DNA from: Stutzerimonas stutzeri TS44
GTDB taxonomy: Bacteria; Pseudomonadota; Gammaproteobacteria; Pseudomonadales; Pseudomonadaceae
Assembly: GCA_000263395.1 (NCBI GenBank)
Contig: AJXE01000012.1
Location: forward strand, 56,595-120,594
Reading direction: 5' to 3'
Length of the DNA stretch: 64,000 bases
This document shows, one piece after another, positions 9,583 to 17,077 of this stretch. Within the stretch, counting starts at the first letter, position 1. Each line of letters opens with the position of its first letter. The notes beneath the pieces are model-generated. The model had not been told where the DNA came from. It worked only from the letters and a program-made list of their open reading frames with translations, and made no database searches. The position numbers were made by a program, and so were the translations under genes.

Positions 9583-9672
9583 TTCATTGCAAATCGCAAG
9601 ACGTTAAACTTCAGCACCTTACATCCACCGTTCAATCGCCTGACGCGGCCCCGGCCGCCCGGAACTCCAGCC

Positions 9673-10305
9673 ATGCGCCGCACCAAAGAAGACGCGGAGA
9701 AGACCCGCATCGCCATTCTGGCCTCCGCCGAACGCCTGTTCCTGGACCGGGGCGTGGCCCATACCAGCCTCGACCAGATTGCGCGCGAGGCGGGCGTGAC
9801 GCGCGGCGCGGTGTACTGGCATTTCCAGAACAAGGCCCACCTGTTCAACGAGATGCTCAACCAGGTGCGCCTGCCGCCCGAGCAGATCACCGAACACCTG
9901 TGCGCCTGCGACGGGCGCTCGTCACTGGACTCGCTGCGCATCCTGCACGACCTCACCATCGAGTCGCTGTCGGCCCTCGCCCGGCACGAACAGAAGCGCC
10001 GCATCTTCACCATCCTGCTGCACCGCTGCGAATTCACCGACGAACTGCGCGACGCCGAGGAACGTCACCAGGCCTTCATCAACCAGTTCATCGAACTCTG
10101 CGAGAACCTCTTCGCCAGCGCCGCGGACTGCCTGCGCCCGGGCATCACGCCACGCCTGGCGGCGCTGTCGCTGCATGCGCTGGTGGTCGGCCTGTTCAGC
10201 GACTATACGCGCGACAACCAGCTGTTCGACCCGCCGACCGAGGCTGCCGCGCTGGTCGACCCACTGTTCCTCGGCCTGATCAACGGCTGGCCGGAGCCAG
10301 CCTGA
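9673..10305 (+). CDS. TetR/AcrR-family repressor (TtgR-like)
   Basis: 210 residues. The N-terminal helix-turn-helix (about residues 33-55, with TSLDQIAREAGVTRGAVYWHF) is typical of TtgR/AcrR/MtrR repressors, and the C-terminal region matches the TetR_C_2 ligand-binding domain of that subgroup. It probably represses the divergent Bcr/CflA exporter and itself, and releases DNA on binding drugs or aromatic compounds. No RND pump genes are nearby, unlike ttgR or acrR loci, so the partner is the MFS gene. Start ATG at 9673. Confidence 0.88.
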   Translation: MRRTKEDAEKTRIAILASAERLFLDRGVAHTSLDQIAREAGVTRGAVYWHFQNKAHLFNEMLNQVRLPPEQITEHLCACDGRSSLDSLRILHDLTIESLSALARHEQKRRIFTILLHRCEFTDELRDAEERHQAFINQFIELCENLFASAADCLRPGITPRLAALSLHALVVGLFSDYTRDNQLFDPPTEAAALVDPLFLGLINGWPEPA

Positions 10306-10341
10306 GCCACGGCCAGCCGACACGCCGCGAGCCACCTCGGG

Positions 10342-10373
10342 CTTGACCTTCCAGCAGGGTCAAGGTTGATTCT
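10342..10373 (+). promoter_or_regulatory. CueR-type copper-responsive promoter of copA
   Basis: CTTGACC (10342-10348) and GGTCAAG (10358-10364) form a dyad between a -35 (TTGACC, 10343-10348) and a -10 (GATTCT, 10368-10373). The spacer is 19 bases, the overlong spacing that MerR-family activators correct by bending DNA. The ATG of copA is 26 bases downstream. CueR is encoded just after copA. Confidence 0.88.
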
Positions 10374-10399
10374 GTCGGCAGTCATCGAGGAGTCTCGCC

Positions 10400-12778
10400 A
10401 TGCCCACGACCACCTTCACCCTGCCCGTCAGCGGCATGACCTGCGCCAGCTGTGCCGGGCGCGTCGAGCGCGCGCTGCGCAAGGTGCCGGGCGTCACCGC
10501 GGCGGCGGTCAACCTGGCCAGCGAGCAGGTGCGTATCGACGCCGACGGCAGCCAACTCGCGACGCTGATCCAGGCGGTGGAAAGCGCCGGCTACGGCGTG
10601 CCGAGCCAGGTGGTGGAACTGGCCATCGAAGGCATGACCTGCGCCAGCTGCGTCGGCCGCGTCGAGCGCGCGCTGCTCAAGGTCCCCGGCGTGCGCAGCG
10701 CGGCGGTGAACCTGGCCAGCGAACGTGCGCGGGTGGAGCTGCTCGGCACGCTGGAGCCGAACGCATTGATTCAGGCCGTGGAAGGCGCCGGTTATCACGC
10801 GCAGGCGGTCGAACAGGCGCAGCCGCTCGGCGCCGACAATGCCGAACGGCGACTGCGCCGCGAACGCCTGGCCGTGCTGCTTGCCCTGCTGCTGGCTGCA
10901 CCGCTGGTGATCCCCATGTTCGGCGACCTGTTCGGGCTGCACTGGATGCTGCCGGCGTGGCTGCAGTTTCTGCTCGCCACGCCGGTGCAGTTCATCCTCG
11001 GTGCGCGCTTCTATATCGCCGGCTGGAAGGCGGTGCGCGCCGGCTCCGGCAACATGGACCTGCTGGTCGCGCTCGGCACCAGCGCCGGCTACGGCCTGAG
11101 CCTGTACCAGTGGTGGGCGACGCCGGCCGGACAGATGCCGCATCTGTACTTCGAGGCCTCGGCGGTGGTGATCGCCCTGGTGCTGCTCGGCAAGTACCTG
11201 GAAAGCCGCGCCAAGCGCCAGACCAGCGCGGCGATCCGCGCGCTGGAGGCGCTGCGCCCGGAACGTGCCACGCGCGTCGTCGACGGCCGCGAGGAAGACG
11301 TGGCAATCGCCGCGCTGCGCCTGGGCGATCGGGTACTGGTCAAGCCGGGCGAGCGCTTCCCGGTCGATGGCGAGGTGCTCGAAGGCGAAAGCCAGGCCGA
11401 CGAGGCGCTGATCAGCGGCGAGAGCCTGCCGGTCGACAAGCACCCCGGCGACCGCATCACCGGCGGCGCAATCAATGGCGAAGGCCGCCTGCTGGTGCGC
11501 ACCACCGCGCTCGGCGGCGAGACCGTGCTGGCGCGCATCATTCGTCTGGTGGAGGACGCGCAGGCCGCCAAGGCGCCGATCCAGAAGCTGGTGGACAAGG
11601 TCAGTCAGGTGTTCGTGCCGGCCGTGCTGGTGATCGCGGTGGCCACCCTGCTCGGCTGGCTGTTCACCGGCGCAGCGCTGGAAACCGCGCTGATCAACGC
11701 CGTCGCCGTGCTGGTCATCGCCTGCCCCTGCGCCCTCGGCCTGGCGACGCCCGCGGCGATCATGGCCGGCACTGGCGTGGCGGCGCGCCACGGCATCCTG
11801 ATCAAGGACGCCGAAGCGCTGGAAGTCGCTCATGCGGTCACCGCGGTGGCCTTCGACAAGACCGGCACGCTGACTTCCGGCAAGCCGCAGATCATCCACC
11901 TGCAGGCGCTCGAGGGCGACGAGACGGCACTGCTGCGCCAGGCCGGCGCGCTGCAGCGCGGCAGCGAGCACCCGCTGGCGCACGCGGTGCTGGAGCGCTG
12001 CGCGGCGCTCGGCATCGCGGTGCCCGACGTCCAGCAGAGCCAGTCGCTGACCGGCCGCGGCATCGCCGGTAGCCTCGACGAGCGCCAGCTGGCGCTGGGC
12101 AACCGGCGGATTCTCGATGACCACGGCCTGCCACCGGGCGAGCTGGCCGCTGCCGCCGAGGCCTGGGAAGCGCAAGGCCGGACGCTCTCCTGGCTGGTGG
12201 AAACCGCGCCGCAGCCGCGCGTGCTCGGCCTGTTCGCCTTCGGTGACAGCCTCAAGGACGGCGCGGCCGAGGCGATCGCCGCGCTCAACGCGCGGCATAT
12301 CCGCAGCCACCTGATCACCGGCGACAACCGCGGCAGCGCCCGTGTGGTGGCCGAAGCCCTGCAGATCGACGATGTGCATGCCGAGGTGCTGCCGGCGGAC
12401 AAGGCCGCCACCGTCGCCGAACTCAAGCGCGGCGGCGCGGTGGTGGCGATGGTCGGCGACGGCATCAACGATGCGCCGGCGCTGGCGGCGGCGGATGTCG
12501 GCATCGCCATGGGCGGCGGCACCGACGTGGCCATGCACGCCGCCGGCATCACCCTGATGCGCGGCGATCCGCGGCTGGTGCCGGCGGCGCTGGAAATCAG
12601 CCGGCGCACCTACCGCAAGATCCAGCAGAATCTGTTCTGGGCCTTCATCTACAACCTGGTGGGCATTCCGCTGGCGGCGCTGGGCTTTCTCAGCCCGGTG
12701 GTGGCCGGCGCGGCGATGGCGCTGTCGAGCGTCAGCGTGGTGAGCAACGCGCTGCTGCTCAAGCGCTGGAAGCCCTGA
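10400..12778 (+). CDS. copA: Cu(I)-translocating P1B-type ATPase
   Basis: 792 residues. Two N-terminal heavy-metal domains, each with GMTCASC (about residues 13-19 and 78-84), then transmembrane helices, an actuator domain with SGES, the copper-site CPC ([11 protein letters not shown], about 441-451), the phosphorylated Asp in DKTGT (about 486-490), the [11 protein letters not shown]-loop and [10 protein letters not shown]. It exports cytosolic Cu(I) to the periplasm at the cost of ATP. It is preceded by a CueR-type promoter and followed 23 bases later by cueR, the cueAR arrangement known in P. putida. Confidence 0.96.
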   Translation: MPTTTFTLPVSGMTCASCAGRVERALRKVPGVTAAAVNLASEQVRIDADGSQLATLIQAVESAGYGVPSQVVELAIEGMTCASCVGRVERALLKVPGVRSAAVNLASERARVELLGTLEPNALIQAVEGAGYHAQAVEQAQPLGADNAERRLRRERLAVLLALLLAAPLVIPMFGDLFGLHWMLPAWLQFLLATPVQFILGARFYIAGWKAVRAGSGNMDLLVALGTSAGYGLSLYQWWATPAGQMPHLYFEASAVVIALVLLGKYLESRAKRQTSAAIRALEALRPERATRVVDGREEDVAIAALRLGDRVLVKPGERFPVDGEVLEGESQADEALISGESLPVDKHPGDRITGGAINGEGRLLVRTTALGGETVLARIIRLVEDAQAAKAPIQKLVDKVSQVFVPAVLVIAVATLLGWLFTGAALETALINAVAVLVIACPCALGLATPAAIMAGTGVAARHGILIKDAEALEVAHAVTAVAFDKTGTLTSGKPQIIHLQALEGDETALLRQAGALQRGSEHPLAHAVLERCAALGIAVPDVQQSQSLTGRGIAGSLDERQLALGNRRILDDHGLPPGELAAAAEAWEAQGRTLSWLVETAPQPRVLGLFAFGDSLKDGAAEAIAALNARHIRSHLITGDNRGSARVVAEALQIDDVHAEVLPADKAATVAELKRGGAVVAMVGDGINDAPALAAADVGIAMGGGTDVAMHAAGITLMRGDPRLVPAALEISRRTYRKIQQNLFWAFIYNLVGIPLAALGFLSPVVAGAAMALSSVSVVSNALLLKRWKP

Positions 12779-12801
12779 GACGACGAGCACACGGAGGCAG
12801 C

Positions 12802-13242
12802 ATGAATATCGGTCAAGCAGCCAGCCATAGCGGACTGTCGGCAAAGATGATCCGCTATTACGAGTCCATCGGACTGATCACCCCGGCCGGGCGCGGTGCC
12901 AACGGCTATCGCCACTACGGCCACGACGACCTGCACCGCCTGGGCTTCATCAAGCGCGCGCGCGACCTGGGCTTCTCGCTGGAGGAAGTCGGCCGGCTGC
13001 TCACGCTCTGGCAGGACCGCCAGCGCGCCAGCGCCGACGTCAAGGCGCTGGCCGCCGGGCATATCGTCGAACTGAACCGCAAGATCGCCGAACTGGTCGG
13101 TCTGCGCGACACCCTGCAGGAGCTGGTCGACCACTGCGCCGGCGACGACCGTCCGGACTGCCCGATCCTGCGCGGCATCGAAACCGGCTGCTGTGCGGCG
13201 CCCGACAACACGCCCGCGCCTGCCGCGCCGGTGCGTCGCTAG
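12802..13242 (+). CDS. cueR: MerR-family copper-responsive activator CueR
   Basis: 146 residues. The N-terminal winged helix-turn-helix begins MNIGQAASHSGLSAKMIRYY. The metal-site residues of CueR are all in place: Ser77, Cys112 and Cys120, the pattern selecting monovalent ions (Cu+, Ag+, Au+). Two further cysteines (C130, C131) lie in a tail. It activates copA from the dyad upstream of that gene. It sits 23 bases after copA and is probably cotranscribed, so it would also rise with copper. The coding end abuts a chemoreceptor gene remnant. Confidence 0.93.
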   Translation: MNIGQAASHSGLSAKMIRYYESIGLITPAGRGANGYRHYGHDDLHRLGFIKRARDLGFSLEEVGRLLTLWQDRQRASADVKALAAGHIVELNRKIAELVGLRDTLQELVDHCAGDDRPDCPILRGIETGCCAAPDNTPAPAAPVRR

Positions 13243-13244
13243 GC

Positions 13245-13376
13245 AGCATCACCCGCACGGTGGCGAACATCCAGGCGATGAACCGGCAGATTGCCGCGGC
13301 CAGCGAGGAAACCGTGGCCTCGAGTACCGAGCTGGGGCGCTAGTGGCAGTCGATGGTGAGCCGTTTCCGACTCTGA
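13245..13376 (+). pseudogene. remnant of a methyl-accepting chemotaxis protein gene (C-terminal end)
   Basis: Reading from 13245, the translation gives SITRTVANIQAMNRQIAAAS, then EETVASSTELGR, an in-frame TAG (13341-13343), then WQSMVSRFRL and TGA (13374-13376). This matches two parts of the C-terminus of a Pseudomonas chemoreceptor: the QIAAA(S/T)EE segment and the final LGxxLxxLVxRFRL. About 30 residues between them seem to be deleted. No start or upstream signalling domain remains. It begins two bases after the cueR stop. Confidence 0.75.
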
Positions 13377-13390
13377 GAGCTACGAGAAAG

Positions 13391-13420
13391 CCGCGAGACG
13401 CGCCGGGCGCAGTCTCGCGG
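13391..13420 (-). terminator. hairpin after bfrA
   Basis: A perfect 9-bp stem (CCGCGAGAC, 13391-13399; GTCTCGCGG, 13412-13420) with a 12-base loop. Read on the minus strand it follows the bfrA stop and is trailed by CTTTCTCG, a weak U-tract. Confidence 0.55.
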
Positions 13421-13429
13421 TGCACGGGC

Positions 13430-13897
13430 TCAGCTGGCCTGCGATTGCAGGTAGTTCTGCAGACCGATGCGGTCGATCAGGCCGAGCTGCTGCTCGAGCC
13501 AGTAGGCGTGGTCTTCCTCGGTGTCCTGCAGCTGCGCGGCCAGCATGTCGCGGGTCGCGTAGTCGCCGTGCTGCTCGGCCAGGGCGATGCCCTTGGCCAG
13601 CGCGGCGCGGACCTTGTACTCCAGCGCCAGGTCGCTGCGCAGCATGTCCGGCACCGTGTGGCCGGGGTTGATCGCTTCGGGCGTCATGTCCGGCGTGCCT
13701 TCGAGGAACAGGATGCGCTTGAGCAGGGCATCGGCGTGCTCGGTTTCCTCGGCCATTTCATGGTTGATGCGCTCGTAGAGCCTGCCGAAGCCCCAGTCGG
13801 CATACATGCGCGAATGCAGGAAGTACTGATCGCGCGCCGCCAGCTCGCCGCGCAGCAGCTCCTTGAGATATTCGACTACCGGTGCCTGGCCTTTCAT
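13430..13897 (-). CDS. bfrA: bacterioferritin-family iron-storage protein, haem ligand absent
   Basis: 155 residues. Ferroxidase-centre residues are conserved ([32 protein letters not shown]), so it should oxidise and store iron in a 24-subunit shell. At the position of the haem-ligating Met52 of E. coli Bfr this protein has Thr ([11 protein letters not shown]), so it should not bind haem. This agrees with P. aeruginosa BfrA/FtnA, the closest relative I can recall. Start at [10 protein letters not shown]; the upstream extension has no homology. In PAO1, as I recall, bfrA lies between uvrA and katA; here it is beside cueR. Confidence 0.9.
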   Translation of the reverse strand: MKGQAPVVEYLKELLRGELAARDQYFLHSRMYADWGFGRLYERINHEMAEETEHADALLKRILFLEGTPDMTPEAINPGHTVPDMLRSDLALEYKVRAALAKGIALAEQHGDYATRDMLAAQLQDTEEDHAYWLEQQLGLIDRIGLQNYLQSQAS

Positions 13898-14040
13898 GGG
13901 TTCTCTCCAACGGATGTGCATCACGCGCGCAAGCATCGACGCAGAATAGGCAGCGGTCAAGTTCACCGCGCGCGCCACACTGCCAGCACCACGACGAGCC
14001 GCTACAATGCCCGCCCCTCGTTCATCGCCAGGCTTGCGTC

Positions 14041-15273
14041 ATGACCCGTTCCGCCCGCTCGTCCCGTGTCGCCATCATCGGCGGCGGCCCCGCCGGCCTG
14101 ATGGCGGCCGAGGTGCTGAGCCAGGCCGGCGTCGCGGTCGAGCTGTATGACGCCATGCCCTCGGTCGGCCGCAAGTTCCTGCTGGCCGGTGTCGGCGGCA
14201 TGAACATCACCCATGCCGAGCCCTTCGCCACGTTCGTCAGCCGCTATCGCGAACGCGCCGATGCACTGCGCCCGCTGCTCGAGGCCTTCGGCCCGGATGC
14301 GCTGCGCCAATGGATTCACGGCCTGGGTATCGACACCTTCGTCGGCAGCTCGGGGCGGGTATTTCCCACCGACATGAAGGCCGCGCCGCTGCTGCGCGCC
14401 TGGCTCAGACGCCTGCGCGACAGCGGCGTGCAGATCCATACGCGCCGGCGCTGGCTGGGCTGGAACGAAAGCGGCCAGCTGCGCATCGCCGGGCCGGACG
14501 GCGAGCGCCTGCTCGACGCCGACGCCACCCTGCTCGCCCTCGGCGGCGGCAGCTGGGCGCGGCTGGGCTCCGACGGCGCCTGGGTGCCGCTGCTGCAGGC
14601 GCGCGGCGTCAGCATTGCGCCGCTGCGCCCGGCCAACTGCGGTTTCGAGGTGCACGCCTGGAGCGATCACCTGCAGCAGAAGTTCGCCGGTGCGCCGCTG
14701 AAGACCGTCAGCCTGGCGCTGCCTGGCGAAGCCCCACGCAAGGGTGAGTTCGTGCTCACCGCAACGGGTATCGAGGGCAGCCTGGTCTACGCGCTTTCGG
14801 CACCGATCCGCGAGGCGCTCAATCGTGACGGCAGCTCCACCGTGCTGCTCGACCTGCTGCCCGATCGCAGCCAGACGCAGATCGCCAGCGCGCTGGCCAG
14901 ACCGCGTGGCTCGCAGTCGATGGCCAAGCACCTGCATCGCCAGCTCAAACTCGACGGCGTCAAGGCAGCACTGTTGCGCGAGCTGACCGATGCCGCGACC
15001 TTTCAGGACCCGCAGGCGCTGGCCGCGGCGATCAAGGCACTGCCGCTCCGCCTGATCCGCGCACGCCCGCTGGACGAAGCGATCAGCAGCGCCGGCGGCG
15101 TGCCGTTCGAAGAGTTGGATGCCCAGCTGATGCTCAAGCGGCTGCCCGGCGTGTTCTGCGCCGGCGAAATGCTCGACTGGGAAGCGCCCACCGGCGGCTA
15201 TCTGCTCACGGCCTGCTTCGCAACAGGCAAGGCCGCCGCCCAGGGCATGCTGCGCTGGCTGCGCGAGCGCTGA
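14041..15273 (+). CDS. FAD-dependent oxidoreductase of the HI0933/YhiN class (TIGR03862-like)
   Basis: 410 residues. The N-terminal FAD-binding Rossmann motif VAIIGGGPAGLMAAE starts near residue 9; VGGMNITHAE and a C-terminal GGVPFEELD ... PTGGYLLTACFATG match the family. Members are cytosolic flavoproteins and most are uncharacterised; some have been linked to RNA modification or redox reactions, which I cannot confirm here. Start ATG at 14041 begins the homology. Single gene in front of the convergent helicase gene. Confidence 0.88.
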   Translation: MTRSARSSRVAIIGGGPAGLMAAEVLSQAGVAVELYDAMPSVGRKFLLAGVGGMNITHAEPFATFVSRYRERADALRPLLEAFGPDALRQWIHGLGIDTFVGSSGRVFPTDMKAAPLLRAWLRRLRDSGVQIHTRRRWLGWNESGQLRIAGPDGERLLDADATLLALGGGSWARLGSDGAWVPLLQARGVSIAPLRPANCGFEVHAWSDHLQQKFAGAPLKTVSLALPGEAPRKGEFVLTATGIEGSLVYALSAPIREALNRDGSSTVLLDLLPDRSQTQIASALARPRGSQSMAKHLHRQLKLDGVKAALLRELTDAATFQDPQALAAAIKALPLRLIRARPLDEAISSAGGVPFEELDAQLMLKRLPGVFCAGEMLDWEAPTGGYLLTACFATGKAAAQGMLRWLRER

Positions 15274-15307
15274 GCGCCGCGCCAGCGCGAGACGGGCACG
15301 CACCGAC

Positions 15308-16627
15308 TCAACGCGGCTTCGGCTTGCCGCCCAGGCGCGGCACCTTGCGGATCGGCTTGGCGTTGGGCTTTTCGTTCTCGTCAAACCAGTTGCCGAGGTG
15401 GATCTTGCCCTTGCCGGCAGCGTCCTTGGGCTTCTTCGGTTTCTTCGGCTTCTTGATGATCTGCCCGCCGAGGGTGGTGGTCGGCACACGATGATCCGGC
15501 ACGAAGCCCGGCTCGTCGTGGCGCGGCAGCACCTGGTTGATCAGGGTTTCGATGGCTGCCAGCTGATCGACTTCATCGGCGCTGACCAGCGAGATCGCCT
15601 CGCCCGAGGCACCGGCGCGGCCGGTGCGGCCGATGCGATGCACGTAGTCCTCGGCGACGGTCGGCAGGTCGAAGTTGACCACCTGCGGCAGGTCATGGAT
15701 ATCCAGCCCGCGCGCGGCGACATCGGTCGCCACCAGCACCTGTACTTCGCCGGCCTTGAAGCGCTCCAGCGCGCGCAGACGCGAGGCCTGCGGCTTGTCG
15801 CCGTGAATCGCATCGCTGGCGATGCCCTGCGCCTGCAGCTCGTCCACCAGCTGGTCGACGCCCTTACGCGTCTTGACGAACACCAGCACCTGGCCCCAGC
15901 GCCGTTCCGCCAGCAGGTGCAGGAACAGCTCGGACTTGCGCTTCTTGTCTACCGGCACCAGCCACTGCTTGACCGTCTTCGCCGCGGCGTTGCGCGGGCT
16001 GACCTCGACCGACAGCGGGTCGCGCAGCAGCTCGCGGGCCATCTGCCGGATCGCCTCGGAGAAGGTCGCGGAGAACAGCAGGGTCTGGCGCTTTCTCGGC
16101 AGGGCGGCGAACAGCTGGTCCAGCTCATCGGCGAACCCGAGGTCGAGCATGCGGTCGGCCTCGTCGAGCACCAGCGCCTGCAGCTGGCTGAAGCCCACGG
16201 CGTTCTGCCGGTACAGATCGAGCAGCCGGCCGGGCGTCGCCACCAGCACGTCGATGCCCTTGCGCAGCGCCATCATCTGCGGATTGATGCTGACCCCGCC
16301 GTACACCGCGTAGGTGCGCAGCGGCAGATTCTGCCCGTAGACGCGAAAGCTCTCGTGGACCTGCTCGGCCAGCTCGCGGGTCGGCACCAGCACCAGCGCG
16401 CGCACCGAATTGCTCGCCACCTTGGCGCCTTCCATGGTCAGGCGCTGCAACAGCGGCAGGGCGAAACCGGCGGTCTTGCCGGTGCCGGTCTGCGCCGCTG
16501 CCATCAAATCGCGGCCCTTGAGCACGGCGGGAATGGCTTCGGCCTGCACCGGCGTCGGCTTGCGGTAGTCGAGGGTTTCCAGGGTCCGCAGCAGCGGATC
16601 GATCAGGCCCAGGGAGGCGAAGGTCAT
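15308..16627 (-). CDS. rhlE: RhlE-type DEAD-box RNA helicase
   Basis: 439 residues. Motifs in order: Q motif around YRKPTPVQAEAIP, Walker A AQTGTGKT (45-52), PTRELAEQ, LDEADRMLD, FSATF and HRIGRTGRAG. A basic, Lys/Pro-rich C-terminal tail (KKPKKPKKPK and after) probably aids RNA binding. It unwinds short RNA duplexes using ATP and likely acts in ribosome assembly or RNA decay. Start at MTFASLGLID, the usual RhlE N-terminus; the 9-residue upstream extension is discounted. Pseudomonas has several rhlE paralogues, so which one this is remains open. Confidence 0.92.
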   Translation of the reverse strand: MTFASLGLIDPLLRTLETLDYRKPTPVQAEAIPAVLKGRDLMAAAQTGTGKTAGFALPLLQRLTMEGAKVASNSVRALVLVPTRELAEQVHESFRVYGQNLPLRTYAVYGGVSINPQMMALRKGIDVLVATPGRLLDLYRQNAVGFSQLQALVLDEADRMLDLGFADELDQLFAALPRKRQTLLFSATFSEAIRQMARELLRDPLSVEVSPRNAAAKTVKQWLVPVDKKRKSELFLHLLAERRWGQVLVFVKTRKGVDQLVDELQAQGIASDAIHGDKPQASRLRALERFKAGEVQVLVATDVAARGLDIHDLPQVVNFDLPTVAEDYVHRIGRTGRAGASGEAISLVSADEVDQLAAIETLINQVLPRHDEPGFVPDHRVPTTTLGGQIIKKPKKPKKPKDAAGKGKIHLGNWFDENEKPNAKPIRKVPRLGGKPKPR

Positions 16628-16782
16628 GGCAGGCTCGCAGCGCCGGTTCGGCATGGTGAAAAAACGCGGATTCTAGCAGGCGGCGCCGCGCCACCGTGGC
16701 GCCACTGTCGCCGCGTACCTCCTTCGATCAGCTTGTGTTTAGCGGCACGCAGCCGTAAGGTTCGCGCGATTTCTTATCCGCC

Positions 16783-16968
16783 CAGGTGTGCACGACCGCA
16801 AGGTCCGCATTAAACGGGAAGCCGGTGCGCTCGCAAGAGCAAGGCCGGCGCTGCCCCCGCAACGGTAATCGACCGCGATCCAGCCGGATCGCCGTCCGCT
16901 CGACAGCCACTGTGTTCCGACATGGGAAGGCGAGCGTGATGAGCGTCGAAAGCCCGGAGACCGGCCTG
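16783..16968 (+). ncRNA. cobalamin riboswitch upstream of btuB
   Basis: The conserved B12-box segments are present in order: AGGTG at the 5' side (16784-16788), ACGGGAAGCCGGTGCG (16814-16829), GCGCTGCCCCCGCAACGGTA (16847-16866) and, near the 3' end, AAGCCCGGAGACCGGCC. The leader precedes btuB, so cobalamin binding should reduce expression of the B12 receptor. Ends are approximate. Confidence 0.93.
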
Positions 16969-16988
16969 ACGGATTCGACGGATGTTGC

Positions 16989-17044
16989 GGAGGGCAGCAC
17001 CGTCAAGCGCCGCTGCCCGTCTCCCGCGCTTGCTCCTGCCCTCC
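16989..17044 (+). promoter_or_regulatory. mutually exclusive hairpins, probable riboswitch expression platform
   Basis: GGAGGGCAG (16989-16997) can pair with CTGCCCTCC (17036-17044, 9 bp), or GGGCAGC (16992-16998) can pair with GCTGCCC (17012-17018, 7 bp). Both use the same 5' strand, so only one can form. They lie between the cobalamin aptamer and the btuB ribosome site (TGAGGA near 17062). Confidence 0.6.
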
Positions 17045-17077
17045 TCGAAAGCTGTGATCTTTTGAGGAATTCCAAGA

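Noticed and set aside
10382..12844. 820-codon open frame on the minus strand opposite copA
   Set aside because: It is a shadow of copA caused by high GC at third positions; the plus-strand frame has all P-type ATPase motifs.
13341..13343. In-frame TAG in the chemoreceptor remnant as a recoding or sequencing artefact
   Set aside because: The segment also lacks ~30 residues and all upstream parts, so decay is a simpler explanation.
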